64,000 nucleotides of DNA from positions 1,054,001 through 1,118,000 of the forward strand of contig OY759969.1 of NCBI GenBank assembly GCA_963662865.1, in the 5' to 3' direction. Of this stretch, positions 1 to 7,400 are shown in pieces (positions within the stretch are counted from its first letter, which is position 1; every line of letters begins with the position of its first letter). Source of the DNA: JAJDYQ01 sp963662865 (lineage in GTDB: Bacteria; Pseudomonadota; Gammaproteobacteria; JAJDYQ01). The notes beneath the pieces were generated by a model. The model worked only from the letters and a program-made list of their open reading frames with translations, was not told the origin of the DNA and ran no database searches. The position numbers and the translations under genes were made by a program.

Positions 1-1
1 C

Positions 2-280
2 AGGAGGGCTGGGGCGGCGAGCCATGGCCCACTACATCAAAAGTTAGAAGGCTGCTACCCGATCATCCGTTATGCCATGAAAGCCGATATGAATAATGCA
101 GTCACCGCACAGCACCTGAGTGTGCTGGAGTTCTGGGATCAACACGAACTGCAAGCGGCCCTGGGTCACAGTGGTCAAAACCGTCACACTCTATATGCTT
201 GGAAGAAGGCGTATAATGAACAGGGATTGGCGGGCTTGATGCCGTGATCAAAAGCGCCTGGTTGTTAGTCCCGCAGTTAA
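2..280 (+). pseudogene. Transposase/integrase relic (N-terminal HTH part)
   Basis: A reading frame enters from the left edge and stays open to a TGA at 245-247. The part from the ATG at 77 encodes 56 residues with the pattern of a helix-turn-helix transposase N-terminus: AALGHSGQNRHTLYAWKKAY followed by NEQGLAGL. In IS481/IS3-like transposases this is followed by a Pro-Lys-rich linker and a DDE integrase core. Here the same frame continues as SKAPGC after the TGA, then meets TAG, and no catalytic core follows. It is therefore a decayed fragment, not an active element. Family assignment is by pattern only; the exact IS family is uncertain. Confidence 0.55.
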
Positions 281-406
281 GTAGTTTAGATTTATTGTGA
301 ACCGCTTGGGTTCTTTTGTCCAATGTTTGCAGATCAATTCATAGGGGGTCAGTCCCTTGAGCGTCTTAAGGTGCTTTGTAAAAAATGTATAACTCACAAT
401 AATTTA

Positions 407-435
407 TTGATGCTAATGTCGTAATGTATTATAAT
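407..435 (+). promoter_or_regulatory. Sigma70-type promoter for the PhnD-like gene
   Basis: TTGATG (407-412) and a perfect TATAAT (430-435) are separated by 17 bp. Transcription would start near 442, leaving a leader of about 70 nt before the ATG at 512. The surrounding 248-511 stretch is A+T rich and holds no other gene. Confidence 0.6.
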
Positions 436-511
436 CCGGCGATGGAAATGACAAAAGTGCAGGCATAGCTGTGGTGGCGTCTGATAATAGTCATACTTGG
501 GGACCTGAGAT

Positions 512-1312
512 ATGAGGCACACGCCGGTCAGCCTTTCATTGCTGTTATTTATCCTGCTACTGGGCTTATCTTCAGCATCTGCTGCGGGGACCTATTCCTT
601 TATCATTCAGCCGATCTTGCCGGCAAAAAAGACCGAAGTCGCTTATGCTCCGCTAATTGCCTATCTTAATGAAAAGACCGGCCATACTTTTGAGCTGGAA
701 ACTGCCTCGAATTTTCTCTCTTACTGGCAGGAAATGAAAAAAGGCAAATACGATGTCGTTGTGGACGCCGCACACCTGACCGACTACCGTGCCCAAAAAA
801 TGGGCTACAGACCGACTGCCAAGGTACTTAATGTTGTTAGTTTTACCTTGGTCACCGGAGAAGATGTCTTTGCCTTCGAACCGTCCGAGCTTGTTGGAAA
901 ACGCATTGCCAGCCTGGCCTCACCCAGTCGTGGCGCACTTACGCTGGATGCCTTTTTTGATAACCCTGTACGGCAGCCTATCCTCCTGGAGGTCACTAAC
1001 GCCCAAGAAGCCATTGACAAGGTTCTCAACAAAAGCGCACATGGCGCCATCATTCCCACACCACTCGCTGGTGCCAATCCCCAGCTAAATATCGTTACTA
1101 CAGAGGAACAGTGGCCTCACATGGCATTATCGGTATCACCGGATGTGCCCGAAGATGTTGCAACCGCCCTCCAAACCGCTTTGCTTGAAGCATCGAACTC
1201 ACCCAAAGGGCAGACAATGCTGGAACAAATCAATCTCCCTGGTTTCGAAAAGGCTGATTCCAACCTCTACCGGGGTTATTCCGATATCCTGAAGAGTTTC
1301 TGGGGATATTAG
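512..1312 (+). CDS. PhnD-like periplasmic substrate-binding protein
   Basis: This 266-residue exported protein starts with a signal peptide (hydrophobic LLLFILLLGLSSASA, predicted cleavage about residue 24). The mature part has the fold signature of the PhnD/SsuA phosphonate/phosphite-binding family: an early FIIQPILPAKK segment, YAPLIAYLNEKTG near residues 47-60, and the YDVVVDAAHLTDYRAQKMGY motif near 80-100. Family members usually deliver an oxyanion to an ABC transporter. No permease or ATPase gene lies beside it, so it is a stand-alone binding protein, possibly a sensor or orphan subunit. The ligand cannot be read from sequence. It has its own strong promoter and is not in an operon with ahcY. 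Confidence 0.75.
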   Translation: MRHTPVSLSLLLFILLLGLSSASAAGTYSFIIQPILPAKKTEVAYAPLIAYLNEKTGHTFELETASNFLSYWQEMKKGKYDVVVDAAHLTDYRAQKMGYRPTAKVLNVVSFTLVTGEDVFAFEPSELVGKRIASLASPSRGALTLDAFFDNPVRQPILLEVTNAQEAIDKVLNKSAHGAIIPTPLAGANPQLNIVTTEEQWPHMALSVSPDVPEDVATALQTALLEASNSPKGQTMLEQINLPGFEKADSNLYRGYSDILKSFWGY

Positions 1313-1364
1313 TCAAGGGAGCTATGACTTAGTCAGAGTTTCTTTAATTAATTTCTCCGAAATC

Positions 1365-1393
1365 TTCACAAACAGGCTGACAGCCGCTAGTAT
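1365..1393 (+). promoter_or_regulatory. Promoter of the ahcY riboswitch transcript
   Basis: TTCACA (1365-1370) and TAGTAT (1388-1393) are spaced by 17 bp. The expected transcription start near 1400 lies just before the first paired strand of the SAH riboswitch at 1403, which supports the assignment. Confidence 0.5.
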
Positions 1394-1402
1394 TCAACCT
1401 GC

Positions 1403-1464
1403 TCCGAGGGGCGTTGCAACAACCATCGCAGGTTGTCAGGCTCGGATTCGCTGCAACGGCGCTC
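1403..1464 (+). ncRNA. S-adenosylhomocysteine (SAH) riboswitch
   Basis: The segment carries the conserved SAH-riboswitch core: GAGGGGCGTTGCAAC near the 5' side, then CAGGCTCGGA, then GCAACGGCGCTCA. TCCGAG (1403-1408) pairs exactly with CTCGGA (1441-1446) as P1. An internal hairpin uses CAAC/GTTG-type pairing at about 1418-1435. GCGTTGC (1411-1417) can pair with GCAACGGCGC (1453-1462) as the pseudoknot. It lies directly upstream of ahcY, whose product degrades SAH, which is the classic location. The family normally turns expression on when SAH rises. The ahcY ribosome-binding site (CCGGAGA) lies about 20 nt downstream, so translational control is possible. Confidence 0.92.
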
Positions 1465-1495
1465 ATTATGTTTTCACTTTAACCGGAGACTATAG

Positions 1496-2911
1496 ATGAG
1501 TGCTGAAATTAATTCCGCTGCTATCGACCAATCCATTCTCGACGCCACCGACTTCAAGGTGGCTGATCTTTCATTGGCGGATTGGGGTCGTCGCGAAATC
1601 ACCGTCGCCGAGTCTGAAATGCCCGCTCTTATGGCGTTGCGTCGTAAATATGGAGAAAGCAAGCCACTGGCCGGCGCAAAGATTATCGGCAGTATCCATA
1701 TGACGATTCAGACCGCTGTTTTAATTGAGACACTGGTGGAACTGGGCGCAGAAGTCCGCTGGTCTTCCTGTAATATTTTTTCAACCCAGGATCATGCCGC
1801 CGCAACAATTGCCGCCCGCGGCATTGCCGTTTATGCCTGGAAAGGGCAAACCATTGAAGAGGGTGAATGGGCGCTTGAACAGACCATACTGAAAAATGGC
1901 AAACCCTGGATGGAATGCAATATGTTACTCGACGATGGCGGCGACCTGACTAATATGGCCCACGACAAATATCCAGAAATACTTGCCAATGTAAACGGCA
2001 TTACCGAAGAGACGACCACCGGCGTACACCGCCTGCTGGAACGCCTGAAAAACGGCACACTGAAAGTACCTGCAATCAATGTAAACGACTCCGTAACCAA
2101 GTCAAAAAACGATAACAAGTACGGTTGTCGTCACAGCCTGAACGATGGCATCAAGCGTGCCACAGACCATCTGCTTGCAGGTAAAAAGGCATTGTGCATC
2201 GGCTATGGCGATGTCGGTAAGGGCTCGGCGCAAAGCCTGCGACAGGAGGGCATGATTGTCCGCGTTTCCGAAATCGACCCTATTTGCGCCATGCAGGCCT
2301 GTATGGATGGTTTCGAGGTAACCTCGCCTTACAAAAACGGCATAAATACTGGCAATGCCGGCAATATCAATCAAACACTGCTCAATACCACCGATGTGCT
2401 GGTCACTGCCACGGGTAATATCAATGCCTGTGACTCCGCCATGCTCAGGAACCTCAAGTCAGGTGCTGTTGTATGTAACATTGGCCACTTTGACAATGAA
2501 ATTGATACCCAATTTATGCGAGGCAACTGGAAGTTTGAAGAAATCAAGAGTCAGGTGCATAAAGTCTATCGATCTGATGATCCGAACGATTACCTCATCC
2601 TGCTTTCAGAAGGCCGTCTGATCAACCTGGGCAATGCTACCGGCCACCCTTCACGTATCATGGATGGTTCTTTCGCCAATCAGGTACTGGCGCAGATCTG
2701 TCTGTATGAAAAGAAATTTGCTTCAATGAACGGCAAGGATAAAGCGGCCAATCTGACGATTGAGGTGCTACCAAAGAAGCTCGACGAAGAGGTCGCAGCC
2801 AACATGGTTGCCGGATTTGGTGGCGTTATCACTAAAATGACCCCGGAACAGTCTGATTACACCAGTATCAATATTGACGGCCCGTTTAAGCCTGATTCAT
2901 ATAAATACTGA
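1496..2911 (+). CDS. ahcY: Adenosylhomocysteinase
   Basis: S-adenosylhomocysteine hydrolase, cytosolic, splits SAH into adenosine and homocysteine and so relieves product inhibition of methyltransferases. The 471-residue length is normal. Visible motifs are GAKIIGSIHMTIQTAVLIET near the N-terminus, the active-site region NVNDSVTKSKNDNKYGCRHS (about 196-215), the NAD-binding loop ALCIGYGDVGKGSAQ (about 232-246), and the C-terminal PDSYKY tail that reaches the neighbouring subunit's NAD site. It starts with ATG after CCGGAGA and is preceded by the SAH riboswitch. metF follows after about 20 bp, so the two probably share a transcript. Confidence 0.97.
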   Translation: MSAEINSAAIDQSILDATDFKVADLSLADWGRREITVAESEMPALMALRRKYGESKPLAGAKIIGSIHMTIQTAVLIETLVELGAEVRWSSCNIFSTQDHAAATIAARGIAVYAWKGQTIEEGEWALEQTILKNGKPWMECNMLLDDGGDLTNMAHDKYPEILANVNGITEETTTGVHRLLERLKNGTLKVPAINVNDSVTKSKNDNKYGCRHSLNDGIKRATDHLLAGKKALCIGYGDVGKGSAQSLRQEGMIVRVSEIDPICAMQACMDGFEVTSPYKNGINTGNAGNINQTLLNTTDVLVTATGNINACDSAMLRNLKSGAVVCNIGHFDNEIDTQFMRGNWKFEEIKSQVHKVYRSDDPNDYLILLSEGRLINLGNATGHPSRIMDGSFANQVLAQICLYEKKFASMNGKDKAANLTIEVLPKKLDEEVAANMVAGFGGVITKMTPEQSDYTSINIDGPFKPDSYKY

Positions 2912-2932
2912 GCGGCCCTCTTCAGATTAAAA

Positions 2933-3781
2933 ATGAAATCAATGCCTGTCAGCTTTGAGTTCTACCCTCCCAAAACCGAGAAAGGCCGGGAGAGATTACA
3001 TCAGACGATCCGCTCTTTGGGTGTATTCAATCCCGATTTTTTTTCGGTCACTTTTGGGGCGGGCGGCTCCACTCGGGACCGTACCCGGGAGGCCGTGCTG
3101 GCAATTCAGCAACAATCAACATTCGATGCTGCGCCACATTTATCCTGTATTGGTTCTACTCGGGAAGAGGCTCTCGAACTGCTTCAGTGTTACAAAAGTT
3201 CGGGAATTAAACGGATCGTCGCACTTCGAGGTGATCGGCCTTCAGGTATGATGTATCTCGGTGAATTTCACCATGCAAGCGAACTGGTGGCATTTATTCG
3301 TGAACAGACTGGTGATCACTTTCACATTGAGGTAGCCGCTTACCCGGAAATGCATCCGGAAAGTAAAAATGCAGCCGAAGATCTGGATAACTTCAAACGG
3401 AAGGTCAATGCCGGAGCTGACAGCGCGATCACTCAGTACTTTTATAATGCGGACGCTTACCTGGATTTTGTTGACCGTTGCGGCTCAGTCGGCATCGATA
3501 TCCCTATATTTCCGGGAATCATGCCCATCACCAACTATGAACGGCTAGCCCGTTTTTCCTCAATATGCGGTGCAGAGCTACCACGCTGGCTGCATAATCG
3601 ATTGCAGGATTTTGGAGATGATATCGACTCCATAAAGGCTTTTGGCGTCGATTTCATCTCACAGCTTTGCGAGTTCTTATTGGCCCAGGAAGCGCCCGGA
3701 ATACATTTCTACACGCTGAATCAGGCATCGGCAAGCACTGAAATACTCAAAAAAATCGGCTTTACTCAAATCTGCCATTGA
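2933..3781 (+). CDS. metF: Methylenetetrahydrofolate reductase
   Basis: The enzyme reduces 5,10-methylene-THF to 5-methyl-THF with FAD, feeding methionine synthase. The protein has 282 residues, normal for bacterial MetF. FEFYPPKTEKG at residues 8-18 contains the family's catalytic Glu. LRGDRPSG, AAYPEMHPES and AITQYFYNAD match FAD/folate-binding segments. Two ATGs (2933 and 2942) are possible starts; the first is used here. It lies 22 bp after ahcY in the same direction and is likely co-transcribed from the SAH-riboswitch promoter, which links two steps of the methyl cycle. Confidence 0.95.
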   Translation: MKSMPVSFEFYPPKTEKGRERLHQTIRSLGVFNPDFFSVTFGAGGSTRDRTREAVLAIQQQSTFDAAPHLSCIGSTREEALELLQCYKSSGIKRIVALRGDRPSGMMYLGEFHHASELVAFIREQTGDHFHIEVAAYPEMHPESKNAAEDLDNFKRKVNAGADSAITQYFYNADAYLDFVDRCGSVGIDIPIFPGIMPITNYERLARFSSICGAELPRWLHNRLQDFGDDIDSIKAFGVDFISQLCEFLLAQEAPGIHFYTLNQASASTEILKKIGFTQICH

Positions 3782-3921
3782 ATCGACATGGCCCTATTTA
3801 TTGACCCGGAAGACGGCTATGCAAACTAATGGAATAACAGAAATTTATATGGAGTCTCGAATCTTCAGAGTGGAGACTGCCACACTGGCCGCAATCACGG
3901 CAATCGGACGACCTGCTCTGA

Positions 3922-4410
3922 TCAGGTGGCGCTTTCCCGTGTAAAAATGCCGTACTGGCTCATCAACATTTGTTCAATCGCATCCAGATTAGGAATGCTG
4001 GCTATCTCACCTTCCACCAATACCTGACTAAGAATCAGCGGGGAGTTGATACTGGCATTTTCCACTGCACTGATGTTGGCATCATTGAAATCCACAGGGT
4101 GCGGAACCCCGGAAATCTGCAATGCATAAAAGGGCATTTTTTCAATATGGTTGATTGACTTCATAATCAGAAAACGTCCGCCGCTTCCACTTTCGGCAAC
4201 ACGATGTAACCCGCCTGCAACCTCAAAAACCAGAACAGGCAACTTGCTTTTTTGCCAGTCAAGTGAACCCCGCAACCATTTTGGAGAGTTTGCGTAAGGG
4301 GTGAGCTGCGCCGTTGCTACGATCTGCAGAATAATGCTGTCAGGCAGTACCAGACTGATACCTTCCAGTGGCACAATGAGGCCGCGGACCTGCCTTTGCT
4401 CCTCTATCAT
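3922..4410 (-). CDS. chpC: CheW-like coupling protein, ChpC type
   Basis: A 162-residue single-domain CheW-like protein. It contains LIVPLEGISLVLPDSIILQI at the N-terminus and WLRGSLDWQKSKLPVLVFE in the middle, matching the beta-strand pattern of CheW folds. CheW proteins dock chemoreceptors to the histidine kinase under the inner membrane. It is the last gene of pilG-pilH-pilI-pilJ-chpA and its start touches the chpA stop. In Pseudomonas, ChpC occupies the same end of the cluster, so that name fits by position. It converges on metF across about 140 bp that hold no gene. Confidence 0.75.
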   Translation of the reverse strand: MIEEQRQVRGLIVPLEGISLVLPDSIILQIVATAQLTPYANSPKWLRGSLDWQKSKLPVLVFEVAGGLHRVAESGSGGRFLIMKSINHIEKMPFYALQISGVPHPVDFNDANISAVENASINSPLILSQVLVEGEIASIPNLDAIEQMLMSQYGIFTRESAT

Positions 4411-7400
4411 TAATGAGCGCTCCGCTTTTCTGCAAGCATTTGATTGACATGGGCAAGCAGATCCACTTCCTGATAAGGTTTACCGAGATAGTGATCAACA
4501 CCAATAGCTTCGGCACGCTCCCTGTGTTTCGCGCCTGTGCGGGATGTGATCATTAAAATCGGAATATCTTTATAGCGCTCATCATTTCTCATCTGGGTTG
4601 CGAGCTCGTAACCGTCCATATGGGGCATTTCAATATCAAGCAGCATAGCATCGGGCACGATCTCTTCCAGTAACGCAGTCGCTTCAACACCATCTTTTGC
4701 GGTCACCACTTCCATATCGTGTCGTTCCAGCAAACGTGTGGTTACGCGGCGAACTGTAATGGAGTCATCAACAACCATAACTCTGGTACCGACTCTTTGC
4801 GGAGATTGAACCAGTTCGGCCTTCGGAATTTCCGGCAAACCATGGGCTGCAGCAACCATCCGTACAAGAGCAGGGACATCAAGAATCAACGCCACACGCC
4901 CGTCGCCCAGGGTAGTACCACCGGCCATTCCATTGACCGAACTGATCTGGGCCCCGAGTGACTTGACCACAATTTCACGATGCCCGATAATTTCATCGAC
5001 ATGGAATGCAACACAATGATCACTCGCCTGCACCAGTATGATAGCGGGCCTCATATTCTCATCATGCACCGTCACTGCTCTCCCCAGTGTTCTGCCGAGT
5101 GATGCCATTTGATAGTCCTCACCACCATACTGATAGAACTTATCCTGACTGGAAATCATCTCATTAACCCTGTCATGGGTAACCCTGGAAACACCATCAA
5201 TGCTACTCAACGGTATGGCATAAAGATCATTAGCGACTCCAACCAGTAGCGCCTGACTAATCGCCAACGTGAACGGCAAACGAATGGTTATGGAAGTACC
5301 CTGTTCAATCACCGACTCGATCTTCAGCAATCCGCCTAACCGCTTGATTTCATTATTAACAACATCCATGCCGACGCCTCGACCGGCGATCTGACTGACT
5401 TCATCAGCGATACTGAACCCGGGAGTCACAATCAATTGCATGATATCTTCATCTGTCATATCTGCATTTTTAACGATAAGCTCCCTGTCTTCCGCCTTTT
5501 TTCGGATAGCGGCAGTATCAAGACCACCGCCATCATCAGCCATCTGTATAATAATTTCTCCACCGTCACGGGTTACCGACACGGTAATCGTACCGGCTTC
5601 AGGTTTACCGCGGGCAGCTCTGACTTCAGGCAACTCAATACCATGAGCAATAGAGTTGCGGAGCATGTGTTCCAGCGGGGAGGCCATACGATCAAGAAGG
5701 CGGCGATCCATTTCTTCATTGGCACCAATCAGCTTGATTTCAGCTTTCTTTCCCAGTTGCTGGCAGGTCTGGCGAACAATACGGCGCAATCGAGAAGCCA
5801 TGGTAGCCGCGAATGGCACAACACGTGCCTGCATCAAGCGGTCTTGCAGTTCGGTATTCACACGACCCTGCTGGATTAAAAGGAGTTCGGCATCCCGGCT
5901 CAGATCGCCGAGAATATCCTGCAAACTGTTGAGGTCGCCGACACTCTCCATGAGGCTTTTGGATAGCTGTTGCAATTGAGAATAACGATCCATTTCCAAT
6001 GGATCAAAATTGTCATTCGCACCTGAAAGCTGGTTATCTCTTTCATGTCGGAACAATATCTGGGCTTCAGTTTCGATTTCCATCTGACGTAACTGATTCT
6101 TCAGACGGGTTACCGTTTGACTCAGCTCACTTAAACTGAATCGGAAGGTATTACTTTGCTGTTCAAGTCGCGACCTGAAGATACTGGCTTCTCCTGCGAG
6201 ATTAACCAGATTATCAATCAGGTCTGATCGAACGCGTATGGACTCATGCGCAGTCTGAGACTGACCACGTTTATTCTTACCGGGATCAACGCTTTTACTG
6301 GCCTGCTTTTCTGCCATAGCAACGATATTCGCCAACGATGTTTCGCCGGGATCGTCTATTGTCATTGACAGCATCTCCTCCGGAGTTGCCGAAGACATAT
6401 CATCGTCATGCCCCAAGGCGTCAGCATCAGACATGTCGGTAGGTGCTACCTGACTATCATCAGCCTTTAATGCCGAAGTATGAGGTGTGATTTCGCCGTT
6501 CCTGCCTGAACCGCTCAGTGGTTCAGGCAGGCGCTCAAGGTCTCCTTTTCTCAGTGTCTCTAATGCTTTGAGACTCGATTCTTCTGGCAATATATTCTGC
6601 CCGCTTTCCCTAATCGCCTCGTACATCGCTTGAAGTTCATCAAGAACATCAAAAAGTACATCAAAAATTTGACGCGTCACTTTAGCATGGCCATCAGCTA
6701 TGGAAACAAGCAGATTCTCAAGCTCATGCCCCAGATCACTAATACCACTAAAATCAACCATTCTGGCACCACCCTTAAGGGTATGGGTATCACGCTGCAA
6801 CTGAATGACATGATCCATATTGTCAGGCTCCTCCTGCCAGTCATTCAGTACCATCTCCATTGAAGCGAGCAGCTCTGCAGCCTCTTCAACAAAGATTTCC
6901 ATTATTTCAGAATCTACCCTTTCACCTTCTTCTTTTTGTCTCGACTCGGGCTCAGGTTCAGAGTCAATTTTCATAGCCGATTCAGCCTGAGATTCCTGAT
7001 CCGTCTCAGTCAGACTATCAGAAATTACAGTAGCGGGAGAAGGCAGTTCAACTTCTGCCGGAGTGTCATCGTCAATTAAACTGTGTAAATCTTCCAGCGA
7101 AGAACTGATCTCCTCCAACGCACTTTGATCCTGCCGTTGTAATGCGGTCTGATACCTGTCTATTGAGGAAGAACCATAAAGTTCCATGCACTCACGATAC
7201 CTGGAACTCACTTCATTAAGCAACGATTCTGCCGGCAAGAAGGGTCCCTCATCACCATTAATGGCACTCAGAGAGTGCCGCACTTGATCCAAAGAACGCT
7301 GTAACAGCGCAATCAACTGCTCATCAGCCGCTTGACCATGCTCCTGTAGGAGCACAACAAGGGGCTCAAGCACCTCAAATATCTCTTTGATGCCATATGC

